Both the position numbers and the translations under genes were made by a program. This document shows positions 12,198 to 24,209 of a stretch of 64,000 nt of DNA, piece after piece. Source of the DNA: Silene conica (Eukaryota; Streptophyta; Magnoliopsida; Caryophyllales; Caryophyllaceae); contig CM055313.2 of assembly GCA_029255685.2 (NCBI GenBank), forward strand, positions 24,219,079 to 24,283,078, read 5' to 3'. The notes beneath the pieces were generated by a model, which was not told where the DNA came from, ran no database searches, and worked only from the letters and a program-made list of their open reading frames with translations. The number at the start of each line of letters is the position of its first letter. The stretch's first letter is position 1.

Positions 12198-14923
12198 ATG
12201 GTAACGAAGCAAAGTGTAAGACGAGCGCTCGTTAAGAAGAATATTACCTCGAAGAATGTTGATGAAGGTATGTTTTTGAACTTTCTAGTTAAAAAACGAT
12301 TTTATTTGATGTTGTGGAAAATGTTGATGAATTTGTGAGGTATATTCTCGGATTTCGTTGTTGATTTTGTTGAATTAGTTTAATAAAATGTTGTTGATTA
12401 TTTGTATGAGTTTTGATATTGTTGAATTTGTTTTCCTGGGTAATATAATTTTTCTTGTGTTTGTTAGGGGTTTTCTGGGTTTTTTTGTTATTTTTGTAAG
12501 TTTTGTAGGGTGTTTTTTGGGTTTTGTAGGGGTTATCTGGGTTTAGAATTGGGGTTTTTTTTGGGTTCAAACATGAGATGTCATAATCATTGTTTTCTAT
12601 ATTTCAATGTTGATTTTGTTGAATTAGTTTAATAAAATGTTGTTGAATATTGACGAAGATATGCTTCTGAACTTTTTTTTTTGGTTTAAAATACGATTAT
12701 GAAGGTATAACAATTTTTTTGTATGTGTTTTTGAGAAACATCTTTGGGATAATTGTTGATAATAATATTGTTGATATTTTTTGTAATTATTGTTGTTAAT
12801 TCGTTGTTAAAATTAGTGTATGGGTTATTTTGGTTATTGAAATTATGTTCGATTTTGGGTGTTAAATTTGGCAAATATTTGGAAAGTATAGGTTTTTAGG
12901 GTTTTGAAGGGGTTTTTTCGATTATTGTTATTCATAATCTTTGTAATGTTTTTTCGATTATTGTTGTTAATTCGGTTTTTTGTAATTCGTAATTCGTTGT
13001 AATTCGTTGTTGTTTTCATGTAATCGATTTTTTGGTTGTTGAAATCAAGTTTGATTTATTATGTTTGTTGGGTTTTTAAGGTTTTTTTTAATTAACTAGC
13101 GTAACACCCGTGAAAATTCACGGGTTATTCAATTTTAATTTTTAACGGGAAAAAATCAATTAAAGTTGTTAGATATACTAATAATATATGTGGTGTATAT
13201 GTAAATATTTTAAAGAAAATAAAAAAGTATATCTATAACATAAGATATACTCCGTATAAAGACATGTTGACATTAAAAGATTGACGTATAACTTGAAAAG
13301 CGTAAAATATAATTAAAAAATGGAAACTTATAACTTTCCAATAAAAGGAGGTTTTAGTAATAGAATAAAAATTTCTCGTAGGACGTAGTTGGTTAATAGT
13401 AAGTAACGGTGCAATAGCCATGATAGTAATTCAATTTTGTGATTTTTTAGAAAAGAAATTGTATTGTTTAGAGACTTAAAATTTCAGAATAGGAAAAATT
13501 TTGTTGGTCAAATTGGTATTTAACTATTTACATATTGTAGAAGACAATGGAGGAGAAGAAAAAGAGAAGGTCGACCGTTGCGCTTTTTGAGCAATATAGA
13601 GAAACCAAAAGGGTTATTGGAAATATAATGGTTAGCTCTATAATTAATATTTTGTTGGTAATTACATTATGTAATTAATAGTAACAGTTTTATTATTTGA
13701 GTGCGTAGGAATTAGGAAACGAAAAAGGTATAATATAATGGTTTTATTATTTGACTGCGTGGTGCTCCTGCATTTTGATAGTCAGTATTCCTAGAATTAT
13801 TAACTACAACAATTAATCCTATTGGAAAGGTGTTAACTATTGTCGTTAATAGTATCATAATTATTGTAGTTAATACTATCATAATTATATGCATTGAAAA
13901 ATCAATCAGTATTATTATTTATTATGTATTATTATATATTAAAGTTGGCTTACTTTTATTGGTCAAATTGGATCTAACATTCTAAGAATGAATGAGAGGC
14001 CTCCATTATGTAACATTCTAAGTCGGTTTTATTATTTGATGGGTTAAAGACATCAATGAAGCACTTGTTCTATCAGAAAGGTTTTGTTAGTCCCGAATTG
14101 CATATTGTCAGTCTCGTACTAATGTCATTGTGTGTAGAAAACCAAAAGAGTATATATTATTTATTATAATTATAATTATAATAGTATTAATTATAGTAAC
14201 CATCTCATGTGAATAGCATCTTGCTTGGGAAAATTAAAAGACTAATTAAATGAAAAATGTATGTATGTATGTATATGAAATTATACAAATCTCACGTTAT
14301 ATGAAGTTGACATTACCAATTATTTATTATAATTATTATAATAGTATTAATTATAGTAACAATCTCATGTGAATTGTATCTTGCTTGGGAAAACCAAAAG
14401 AGTAATTAAATGAAAAATGTATAATTAATACTATTGGAAAGGTCATGGATAAGAGGCCACGTCAGCATTAATTACAATATTTCATGGCTTTTTTTATTGG
14501 TCAAATTAGACTTAACATTACCAAAATGAATGAGAGACCTCCATTATGTAAATACTGAAATATGGTAGTGTCACGTCAACATTTTAACATTCTTCTTTTA
14601 TATATATAATGATGATAGGATAATCTGGGTTTTATCTGGGTTCATATGTCGTTCATATATTGAAGAACATCATCACAAATTTTCATCTTCATAATCAACA
14701 ATTTTTCTTAGGTGATAACATCTTCATTCTCATCAACAACCTTCACTATGCTCGAAAATGTTTGGTATTCCAACAGGGATTTATTGATTTTATTTGTTCT
14801 ACTAATACATTTTATGGGTTTCCTCTTCATATTACCTGACATATTTTTAAAAAAATGTCAGGAACAGAGTATGTGGTGACAGAGAAAGTGGCGGAGGAAG
14901 CAAACGCACCATATATCAAATAA
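12198..14923 (+). CDS. Possible two-exon mini-gene inside the MULE, unknown function
   Basis: Exon 1 would be 12198-12267, from ATG to the donor in GAAG|GTATGT. Exon 2 would be 14862-14923, after an acceptor in ATGTCAG, ending in TAA. The join keeps frame and gives 43 residues: a basic N-terminal half (KQSVRRALVKKNITSKN) and a more acidic C-terminal half (TEYVVTEKVAEEANAP). The intron is 2.6 kb and contains the Helitron. No domain was recognised. A short out-of-frame ATG at 12186 precedes the start. The splice sites are canonical but the product is very short, so this may be chance or the relic of a captured host gene fragment. Confidence 0.25.
13096..14612 (-). mobile_element. Non-autonomous Helitron nested in the MULE
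   Basis: On the minus strand the 3' end is a hairpin (CCCGTGAA/TTCACGGG, 8-bp stem), then TGTTACG, then CTAG, followed by host T. These are the classic Helitron 3' features. The matching 5' end is placed at 14612, where the minus strand reads TCATTATATATATAAAAG and the next outer base is A, consistent with insertion between A and T. There is no Rep/helicase coding. The interior contains imperfect repeats with AATTATAGTAAC (about 14180-14215 and 14340-14370). The 3' end is firm and the 5' end is less so. Confidence 0.7.
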
Positions 14924-17020
14924 GAAAATGTCAGTAAGGGGCAGAGGAAAGGCCTCAGCCTCTGTTATGGAGGATGAGGAGCTTGCGGATGAAGGAACAT
15001 TTAGTTTTAAAGAGTTGTTCCCATTTTTTTGTATTATGTATTGTACTGTTTGTATGTTAACAGAATAGCAAAGAGTGTATACAAATTGAGTGTATGTTAT
15101 ATATTAATATGTTGTGAGGTTTATTAAAATTGTATTGTCATTACATAATTTATGATATTGGATACATTTTTTTTCATTTACGGGACCTTGTTATTTGAAA
15201 TATGTTGGTTATACTAAAATGTCTTACATTATTTAATTTATTGGAAACATATGTTACTCAACTTTTGTGGTCATGTTTCTCTATTTTGTCAGTTGCATAT
15301 GCCATTGACATTTTCGAAACTGTTGTCTACATTTTGTTTTCCTGAGTTGTTCCCATTTTTGTTTATTATGTGTCTTATTGTATATATGGTTACAAATTAA
15401 TGTTAAGGTGCCTTACATTATTATAGTTATTATAAAACATATGTTATTTCATAATTTGTGGTCATGTTTCTTTGTTTTGTCACCACTATTTATATTTACT
15501 ATTGAAGTGTTGTATGTGTATTATGTTTTGTATTTTATATGTTTACAAAATAGCAAAGACTGGATATGAATTGATTATATCTAATTTAATAATATGTTGT
15601 GAGATGAAGTATAATTGTTCTGTATCTACATTATTTATTATATTGGGTACATTTAGTTCGTCATTTATGTGACCTTATTTCTTTATTTTGTCATTCGTAT
15701 CTGTTTTTGACATTATAGCATATGTCTTATAGCATATGCCTCACCATAACCAATTCGCCTCTCCGAACGATGCTGCTGCTGCTACTACTTAGGGGTCTGG
15801 TCATGGCTGTGTTGTGTGAAATGCGCGTGTAGGCTGGCTTAACATTGACATTAGGTTACTGCAACCCTCCTCATCTGTTCATCAAAAAATTGCAGGGTTA
15901 CATTAGTCACATAACTATCCACAAATACGTGCACAATTAGTAACAACAAACGGCATATAACGGACATCCAATTGATTTTCCAAAAATATGGTAACATTTT
16001 TTTGACATCCATGTAATTTTACAAAATAAAGGTTCGAAACATTGATAATATTTTGTGCAACATAAATATTACAGGGACACATTAACCACAAATGTATAAA
16101 ATTTTTTTAGGAAAATACAAATAAATATATGCATACTCTGGTTTTCGGTTTCTTAACAGGGTCACAAGAACAAGAAAAATGACAACATTTTTCTGACATC
16201 CCCTAACTTAATTCCCAAATCATCTCTATGAATATCTTCAACAATAGGAAAAAAATACGAAGAACACCATATGTTTTTCGGTGTCTTCATAGGGTCACAT
16301 AAACAACAGAAATGGATACATTGTTCCTAACATCCCCATCAATTCCTAACATCATGAGTATGAACAGTGATCTTCAACAAAAGTATTAAACTACGAAGAA
16401 CACCATCTATTTTTCGATGTCATATCATGGCCACATCAACAATGAAAATGATAACATTTTTCTGACATACACCCGAATTTCCATGTTATCGTATGAATCG
16501 TTATCTTTAACAAAACGAATAAATTACAAGCAACGAGTTGTTCGCAATTCTTATAATCATTTTAAACATCCGGCCAATATCACAAATCGTGCATGGAAAA
16601 CACAATTAATAAATAATCACCAACGATAATTAACTCTGAATCAAAAATAAATGAGTTGTTTTCAATTCTTATACACATATAATATTTGATAAAAATTTGC
16701 AAGAAAATTGTTATAACCTTTGATTATACAATTTTCTAGCACAATAGCTTCATCTTCACGATCATGATCAGACCGATCATCCATGATTTCATCAGAGTGA
16801 GCATTCATGATTTCTCGTATGAAGAATTAGGATGAAAAAAATTGAGGAAGAAGATGGAGGATAATTATTTGAAGTGTGTGAATATGGGGTGTTTAATTCC
16901 AATTAATTGAATAAAATATGGGAGGAAGTACATAGAGGAAGGGACATGAGCAGGGGAAGGGGGACAAGAATCAATTTCTCATAAATGCTAGATCCAACCC
17001 ATATTATACAAAACGGTATA
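14613..17020. other. MULE interior right of the Helitron, no clear gene
   Basis: Apart from the possible exon at 14862-14923, this is AT-rich. Two families of degenerate repeats are visible. One centres on GTTGTTCCCATTTTT and ATAGCAAAGA (about 15015-15680). The other centres on AACATTTTTCTGACAT with AGAACACCAT (about 15980-16480). A short frame at 14934-15065 beginning MSVRGRGKASASVMEDEELADEG was seen but not recognised. Confidence 0.5.
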
Positions 17021-17102
17021 TATTTGGCCCGTCGCAAGTTTGCGACGGGTAGTTCCGTCGCAAGTTTGCGACGGGTAGTTCCGTCGCAAATGAGAATTTG
17101 CC
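17021..17102 (-). repeat. MULE right terminal inverted repeat with an extra unit
   Basis: The right end has the same TIR core on the minus strand, plus an added copy of the CCGTCGCAAGTTTGCGACGG palindrome with spacer GGTAGTT. It finishes with GAGAATTTGCC against the target duplication. The extra unit makes the two ends unequal in length. Confidence 0.85.
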
Positions 17103-18049
17103 TTAGATGAAAATGTAATCATATTGATACCCTATACGACTAAACGGTTAGTTAATGTAATGATGATATAATTATTTAATACTAATTAAATAATATTAGC
17201 TAATAAGACAAATTAAAATGTTAATTCGTAATTAAATGTAAAATGTTATATTTAATTAGTGTGTAGTGAAATTATTTAATAAAAATGAAATAATTCAGTT
17301 AAATATAAACGGTTATATTTAATTGTTAATATATAAATATACGATGATATTTATAAAAGAAAAACATTACACTAAGAGAGTGTAACAACCGATTTTTACA
17401 GATAAAAATCCGGTTGCTACAGTAGGTCACACGACTACAGTTGTGGCGTGTGGATCAGTTATGTTGGGAGCGGAATTCTATCTTATGGTTATTAGGAGAA
17501 GTTGTTAGTAGTATAAACAGAAGAGTTGTATTCTGACTAAACTACTCGATACACTCACCTATAAATAGACCAACTCGGCACCTTATGAAGGCACGAGTTC
17601 CCACGCATACTTTTCCCCTCTCTCTCTAGCTTTCATCATACACAAAATTAGAGGTAATTTTACAGTTTCTAGCTCAGGAAAGGGTATTTCTCAGGACATC
17701 TTGGGTGCAACGATTAGGAGGATATCTGTTTTGATATCTGATCTTAGCCCTTTGCAAGGATAGAAGGTTAATTCAACAGAAGGTTAATTCTTAATCCCAA
17801 TCTTTGTATCTTGTTCTTCGTTTATTACTATAAATCGTACCCTATAAATTCGTTATAATCCTGCATATAAAGAATTGGGAATATATACAGATATTTTCCC
17901 ACAAATAGTCCGTATAACCCAAACTAGTTTGACCCCAACCAAACCCGACTCGACTAAAAAAGGTAGACAAACCTAATACGGAGTATAACCTAAACTAGTT
18001 TGACCCTGACGAAACTCAATTCAACTTACCTAATTGTCAACTTTAAATG

Positions 18050-18494
18050 TTTTTTTTTGGGTAAGAATGAGGGGCGAAGCCCTGTACACTTAACTAATAT
18101 TAGCTATTACACGGGGAGTAACTACCCCGAAAATATCTTCCCTAAGAATAGGCTGTAAACTACTATTCGGGCTATCAAAATAAATAGGAATGATGCTTGA
18201 ATTAACTCCTTGATTAACTAGAAAGTCGGCAGCTCGATTCGTTTCTCTGTATGTATGCTCGAGTTTGACGGTCCAACTTGAGTCTTTCATCAAATCCTTA
18301 CAGCGGGCAACAAGGAATTTCAACCCATTGCTAATTAAGTGATCTTCATTGATAATACGTACACACGGAGAGTTGTCCATGTGTGTGATAAGCTTCGTAA
18401 TATGCACAACTTTGCACGTTCCAACCCGACTAGAAGAGCTCGGAGCTCCGCTTTCATTGAAGTAATATGTAAATAAGGAAAAACTATACTTCAT
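18050..18494 (-). pseudogene. 5'-truncated LINE fragment with RNase H-like end
   Basis: The minus strand reads an RNase H-like C-terminus: a segment KAELRALLVGLERAKLCILRSL in one frame, then after a frameshift KDSSWTVKLEHTYRETNRAADFLVNQG. The last motif is typical of the RNase H domain near the end of plant LINE polyproteins. A T run on the plus strand (18050-18058) would be the poly(A) tail on the element's own strand. The 5' part is missing, as is usual for LINE insertions. No target duplication was found, so the left and right limits are approximate. Confidence 0.65.
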
Positions 18495-18839
18495 ATTTTA
18501 TTTTCACAAATTCACATTTGTGACAAATAAAATCCGCTACAAGCTTGTGACGTGAGATAAAAAGGCTAGTGAAATACGCAAGATGAAGAGGGTTGTGAGA
18601 CATCACAAACTTATGACCGTCACAACTATTCTTGATATCCCACCAGACGATCTTCGTACTATCCTTCGAGAAGATCTATTAGGGTTTGCTCTTTCCTGTT
18701 TAGTAGCTACTTAGTTTATTTTTGTGTTTGTTCGAGGTTGCGTCCTTCTTTAGCACCAAAAAACACACAAACTCGTGACCGTCACAAGCAAGAAAAACTT
18801 TTTCTTTTTACTACAACCTGAAAATTTTTACGAGTCTTA
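18495..18839. other. Intergenic DNA with traces of a TGTGACGG-type terminal repeat
   Basis: Segments at about 18525-18560 and 18770-18790 carry TTGTGAC and GACCGTCACAAG text in opposite orientations, similar in style to the MULE termini at 11840 and to a fragment at 43898-43935. This may be a decayed short MULE, but no target duplication was found. No gene was seen. Confidence 0.35.
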
Positions 18840-19047
18840 GGCTCTGTTTTTGGCTTAATTTCAGCTCATTAAGTTTTATTTAGTTGTATCCCGTTTAGTT
18901 TTATTTACGTTTAATTAATTAATTTCAATTAATCTCTTTACAAAATTAACTTTTAATTCAATGAATTCACTTCACTCCCGTTTCACTCCATTTAGTTCAA
19001 TAAAACTCTAATCAATTTAACTCATTTCAACCGAAAAGAATAGAACC
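18840..19047. mobile_element. Tourist-like MITE upstream of RANBP1
   Basis: The 208-bp element starts GGCTCTGTTTTTGGCTT and ends AAAAGAATAGAACC. The complement of its end, GGTTCTATTCTTTTCGG, matches the start imperfectly. It is flanked by TTA on both sides (18837-18839 and 19048-19050), the PIF/Harbinger (Tourist) target duplication. It ends about 245 bp before the RANBP1 start codon, so it forms part of the upstream region. Confidence 0.72.
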
Positions 19048-19182
19048 TTAAACCGAATCATCGAGAAACCGTCCCACCCAATAATTTCAACAAGTCCACA
19101 TCGCAAAGCAATCAACTCCGTATTTGGCAACGTAATATCAGCCTCAACTGCGTTAAAAAGACGGCCATTGAACAGATACTAC

Positions 19183-19189
19183 TATAAAA
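19183..19189 (+). promoter_or_regulatory. Probable TATA box of RANBP1
   Basis: TATAAAA lies about 109 bp upstream of the RANBP1 ATG. It is followed by a CT-rich stretch (19229-19255), common in plant 5' leaders. This would put the transcription start near 19215. The assignment rests on motif and spacing only. Confidence 0.55.
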
Positions 19190-19291
19190 CTCTCAAATAA
19201 CAAAACCCTCAAAAATACCCACTCGCCTCATCTCTATCTCTCTCTATCTCTTCCAGCGCAGAATTTCAAAAAGCTTCAACTTCTTACAAAA

Positions 19292-22200
19292 ATGGCAGAT
19301 CTAGCTACTAAAGAGAGAGAAGAAGAAGAGAACGAGAATGTAACTGCTGAAGATGAAGATACTGGTGCTCAAATTGCTCCTATTGTTAAACTTGAAGAAG
19401 TTACTGTTACTACTGGTGAAGAAGATGAAGATCCTCTTCTCGATCTGTATATTTTCGATCTCTTTTACTCTTTTTGTTTTTGTTTTTTATTGATTATTCT
19501 ACTGTTTTTGTTTTTGATTTTGTGTAGTATCGGATTATTTACGATTTTTAGGGTTTTGTGATGAGTAATCAATGAATCTACTGTGTTTTTTTGTTTTTGA
19601 TTAGTTCGTATCGAAATTTCTGTTTTATGTTATTGATTATCGATGCATCAATTGTTCTCGCTTTTGATTTGTTTAGTATCGCATAATTTGCGGTTTTAGG
19701 GTTTTGTGATGAATCATCGATGAATCTACTGTTCTTTTTGCTCTTGATTAGTTATTTTCGATTTATGTTGTTGATTATCGATGTTACTAGTGTTTTTATG
19801 CTGTTAATTTGTTTATTATCGTTTGTTTTTAAATTTTTTAGGGTTTTCTGATGAATTATCGATGAATCTACCGTTCTTTTTGCTTTTGATTAGTTAGTTT
19901 CGGGTTATGTTGTTGATTATTGATGCATCTACTGTTTTTATGCTTTTAATTTGTATAGCATCGATTTATTTTTATGATTTTTAGGTTTTTGTTATGAATT
20001 ATCTAGGTTAAACTTCTGTTTTCGGTAAATCTACTGTTTTGTTTTGCTTTGCTTTGCTTTGCTTTTGATTAGTTCGTATTAGATTTTGCTATGTTTCTGT
20101 GATTTATGCTCTTGATTATTGATACGTCTACTGTTTTATGCTTTTGATTTCTTTTGTGTTCGATTAGTATCGAATTTTATGATATTTAGGGTTTATGATG
20201 AATTATCATGCTCAATCATCTTATATCAGTAAATGTCCTGTTATTTTGCTTTTGATTAGTTCGTAAAATATGATGATATGATTTGCGCATGTGAATTGAA
20301 GCTGTTGAACTCTATTACGTGTTTTTGTGCTGCTAGGGTTTGTTAATTTGATCTTAATCCGAGCTTTTAAATTTTATATTATGTAGGAAATCGAAGCTTT
20401 ACAGATTTGATAAAGAAGGAAATCAATGGAAAGAGAGAGGTTCAGGTACTGTTAAGTTCCTCAAGCATAAGGAGACTGGCAAAGTTCGGCTCGTCATGCG
20501 CCAGTCAAAAACTCTCAAGATCTGTGCTAATCACCTGAGTATGTTGCATAACTTCAACCTGTAGAATCGTAAATCTTCTGTTGTTATTATGGTTAGATTC
20601 AAGTTAACGTGCTGTAATTTGGATCATGGCAGTTATTGCGGGAATGACTGTTCAGGAGCATGCTGGGAATGACAAGTCATGTGTGTGGCACGCTAGTGAT
20701 TTTGCCGATAAAGAGTTGAAGGATGAGATGTTTTGCATCCGCTTTGCAACTGTCGAGAGTGAGTTATTTTGACTAATTTCTCTATCCTGTTGTTTACATA
20801 AGGTCTTTGAGCTTGAGAACTTGTTTTTTCTACTGTAATATTTTGCTTTCTTTGCTTATTTTGAACTAGCACTTGATGTTATGTTTGACATGGATTATTA
20901 CTAATGGGCCGATGATGAAGGTAATTATCAGGGGAGTAATAGAGCTCAATTGAAGTAGAAAATAAAGGCGAGTAGTGGTGGGTGAAAATTGAAGTGAGTA
21001 AAATAGGCTAATCTGTATGTCTTAAAGGGGAGAATAATTACAGAATGCATTATATGTTGGTAATTGTTCCTCCCTCAATCATCTCCATTTTCACCCTCCA
21101 CTAATGCCACTAGTAGTTACTCCCATCCCAAGTGACCCCTTAAAGCTTTCTGATATTGCTTTGATACTGATCAGCGATTCATTGAACTTTAGCTAATGAA
21201 TCATTGTAGTATTGCATTGTTGCCTTTTGCTGTGGTGTTCGAAATTTCTCAGTCTAGACAATATTGAGAAATAAGGACTACTGTTTAGACATTCATTTTA
21301 AATATAATGATTTTTTCTGCTGGCGACTTTGCCTTCAACTTTTCATTTTGTGCTGTTATTGGTGGCGTGAGTGTACCAACACAGGGGCTTTTAGGTGTTT
21401 CTACCCTTTTAGCTTATTTATGTATACCTTTGTGTGATCTGTAGTCTTTGTCTGAGTGTCTTAATTGTTCAAGTCATATAAAGACAGATAAATATGTGTT
21501 GGTGATTTGTGTTTTTCTGCCTCAAAAGCTCCGTATATTCAAATGACCGCTTTCAGTTATTGTTAATAATAGTCGTCTGCGTGCATATTCTAAGTAGGTC
21601 TATCAAAACCAACATTTTGTTTTATGTTTAGACTTTAATATATTAGCAGACTGAGTACATAAAATGGATGAAGTTCACCCTATGTCATTGTTTTGGGCCT
21701 GCTTAGTTTTTTAAAGTAAGATTATATTCTCTCATTACATGCATAAAATGGCTTAGATTAAGTAATCATGCTGAGTCTTCCTGTGTGTTAATAATCTCAA
21801 AAGGACATTTACCAAACATGCTACTTCTTCATTTCATTGCCAACTAATTTCGGAAAGTAGCAGGTAGTAACGATTGTATATTGCATTACCCCCAGATATT
21901 GACAAGTGATGCAATTGATGGGATAACTTGTGGCATGGGGGTATTTGTTGTTGGGAGTAAATATGAGCAATTGATCTAATTATAAATATAATTAATCTTA
22001 GATATTGCAATTATCAGTGATATATGAAAGGTCTTATCTAGGCTGCAATATCTGCGAGTCAAATGATTATGTGTTACTAACACAAGGGTAAATTTGCGTT
22101 AGCCTTGAGGCATTGGGGTAATGTTGGACTAAATAAGAGCAATTTAGCCAAGTACGAAAAATAATTAAACTGAAGAATTGCTATTGGCAATGATATATTA

Positions 22201-23438
22201 GAGAACTTGTCGAGACTGCGACATCTGCGACATCTATCTTCCTATTGTTTTGTATTCTAGTTACAATTATTGAGAGGTTTGTGTAGAGGTAATTCTTTAA
22301 GAGATTTAAGGGTGTGATATCAGTATATCACCGACTTGTACTCCTAGGGTTTGTTTGGATTGAGGGTAAAAGGGGGAATGAATAGGGGAGTAATATGCAT
22401 GATTCTTTTTTCTATTTTCGGTGTGAGAGTGTAATACATTACCCACTCGTGAAAGTGTAATACATTACCCACTCGGTGTGAGAGTGTAATACATTACCCT
22501 TGGAATTTATTACACTCGTGAAAGTGTAATACATTACCCACTCACTTCCGGGTAATGATTAATCGGGTAAGGTCACCTCAGTAATAGTTGCCGTTGAAAT
22601 GCCAAACCTATCATCAAGGAATGCATTACCCGAGCAATGAACTTCTCTTGTAATTATCTCCCATTTAAAGTTTACCCCCGAAATATTCAATGGAGTCCAG
22701 GCAAGCCCTTAATTAAAACAGTGTAAAGATCAATGTGTGCAATTTCTTTTCTTTCATCATTTGCTGGTATATACAAGTTAGCCCAATTTTCTAACGGGTG
22801 GTTGTTTAGCCGCTCTTTAGGAAATATATGAAACACCAATTTAGCCCTTGCTAGCAAGTCTTTTCATTACACGGGATCTTTCGTTTCCCTCCATTTTTTG
22901 CTGCGAGTTTAATTTATCGAAACAAGAACTTCCATTTTTTTATTTAAAAAGTTTGAAACTCTCGCATATAGATAGCCTGCTCTATGGTTCTCCGCAATCT
23001 ATATCTTGCAGTAATTTTGTGAATTGTGTACCAATACAAATTTTTGTCCTGTCTATATTTTATTCTATTGGATGGGGTAATACAAATTTTGACCTCTTCG
23101 AACTTGGTGTTTCACTGCTGTGAACATCTTCTGCGTGATAACTTGCTAAACTCTATCTTCACTCGATGTCATTTTCAGATTGCAAAAAGTTCATGGAGAT
23201 GTTCCAAGAGGTTGCAGAATCACAACAACCACAAGGAGAGAGCTCCGAGGCATCTGAAACCGCTGCAGCTCTTGAGAAGTTAACTGTGGTAGACAGTGAC
23301 AAGGGCAAAGCTGTAGAAACCGAAACCAAGACTGATACCAAACCTGAAACAGAAGCCGAAACCAAAACCGAAACCGCGACTAAGAAGGAAGACGATGTCA
23401 AGGTCGATGAGAAGAAAACCGAGGATTCGAGCGCCTAA
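19292..23438 (+). CDS. RANBP1: Ran-binding protein 1 (RanBP1)
   Basis: Four exons: 19292-19446, 20387-20538, 20633-20758 and 23179-23438 (693 nt, 230 aa), all joined in frame at GT-AG borders. RanBP1 binds Ran-GTP and helps RanGAP trigger GTP hydrolysis at the cytoplasmic face of the nuclear pore, releasing export complexes. The acidic N-terminus carries [18 protein letters not shown] and is followed by a Ran-binding domain with [63 protein letters not shown] and an FMEMFQEV helix. The tail is rich in Lys, Glu and Thr with repeated TETKTD-like units. Length and motif order match plant RanBP1 (about 220-230 aa). The long third intron (2.4 kb) contains a MITE and short repeats. The function is assigned from strong family similarity. 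Confidence 0.95.
22347..22708. mobile_element. Tourist-like MITE in RANBP1 intron 3
   Basis: The 362-bp block begins GGGTTTGTTTGGATTGAGG. Its right end, complemented, reads GGGCTTGCCTGGACTCC, an imperfect inverted match. It is flanked by CTA on the left and TTA on the right, a decayed three-base TWA/TTA target. It holds a short tandem repeat with the unit GTGTAATACATTACCC (22425-22545). Confidence 0.6.
22425..22545. repeat. Short tandem repeat with GTGTAATACATTACCCACTC units
   Basis: About four imperfect units of 26-35 bp, each holding the near-palindrome GTAATACATTAC, lie inside the intronic MITE. The array probably grew by slippage or hairpin-aided copying. Confidence 0.8.
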
Positions 23439-24209
23439 ATTTTTAAGTTGATGATTTATGGCAACTTTTGTTGTGAGCAACAGTAGTAATTATTTTGGTG
23501 AGTCATTTTATTCACGGGTGGTGTGGGTTTGTTGTCGTTTCGCTTGTCTGCCGGTGCTTTTTTCATTGGCTTCCAATTGGTGTCAAGGGTCTGTTGTTTT
23601 AATTAGACATTAGTACTAAAATATACAGTGGGTGTAAGTTGGCGTGTTTTTGGGTAGGTCTCCGGAGTCTCCTGTACGATTTTTTCTTTTTTTATTTAAA
23701 GGTTAAAGGTTTGCTTTATTTATCGATTGGTGTTCCCTGCAAACGTCGGCCTCCAAATTGCTTGTGAAAACGCCAAAAGCTCCAGCTTGACCTGAGGCGA
23801 CCATTGTTGTGGTCGGTAACCCTTTCGTTGTTGGTGTATTGTGCTTACATATGTGATTTAGCATTCCCCTGTCTGCTATCTCGTATGTCCAAGTGAACTG
23901 AGCTTTATCTCCTCGGCTTTTAAATGAACGTAATCGTTTATTTGCATTCGTGTTGTGCATTGACTGGAACCGTTGTGGGTTCTGTGGCCAACGATGAAAT
24001 GGCCAAATTGTGTCCGAGATATACAAACTGTATTGGTTTGCTGGCGTAATGGCTGGGCTCTATGGACAATACAAACTGTATTGGTTTGCTGGCGTAATGG
24101 CTGGGCTCTATGGACAATCCAACTATGAGCGACTCTAATCGTGAACCAACGACTATAAGTCTACAACTAAGCTAAGAAGCGTCTACTTTTTTTCGACACA
24201 ATAACACAA
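23439..24209. other. RANBP1 3' region and intergenic DNA
   Basis: The first few hundred bases should hold the RANBP1 3' UTR. No polyadenylation signal was fixed. A 107-codon frame on the minus strand (23703-24026) has no recognisable domain. A perfect 48-bp tandem duplication lies at about 24024-24119. Confidence 0.5.
24024..24119. repeat. Perfect 48-bp tandem duplication
   Basis: Two adjacent copies of a unit beginning ATACAAACTGTATTGG and ending CTCTATGGACA. The copies look identical, so the duplication is probably recent. Confidence 0.9.

Larger units (their letters stand above)
11823..17102. mobile_element. Non-autonomous Mutator-like element (MULE), 5.3 kb
   Basis: The element is bounded by a perfect 9-bp target duplication TTAGATGAA (11814-11822 and 17103-17111), the hallmark size for Mutator. 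Inverted termini match over 39 bp with two differences (11840-11878 against the complement of 17021-17059). The core of each is itself a palindrome, CCGTCGCAAGCTTGCGACGG on the left. On the right a 26-bp unit of the terminus is duplicated (about 17031-17080). No transposase (MURA) reading frame is visible, so it must depend on another element. The interior holds a nested Helitron (13096-14612), a possible small two-exon gene (12198-14923), and degenerate internal repeats at about 15005-15680 and 15950-16480. Confidence 0.88.
11605..17903 (+). repeat. Copia LTR, second copy, split by a MULE
   Basis: The LTR parts are 11605-11822 and 17112-17903, about 1010 bp once the insertion and one copy of its target duplication are removed. 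It begins TGTTGGAGCTAG after a polypurine tract and ends ATTTTCCCACA. The break lies inside TTAGATGAA, which is present on both sides of the MULE. The LTR3' half includes a short inverted repeat near 17392-17424 (ACCGATTTTTAC...AAAATCCGGT). The flanking target duplication of the whole element cannot be checked because the 5' end is outside the window. Confidence 0.78.

Noticed and set aside
23703..24026. 107-codon minus-strand frame downstream of RANBP1
   Set aside because: No domain, no splice context and no promoter signal were seen, and it overlaps the presumed RANBP1 3' region. It is kept only as a note.
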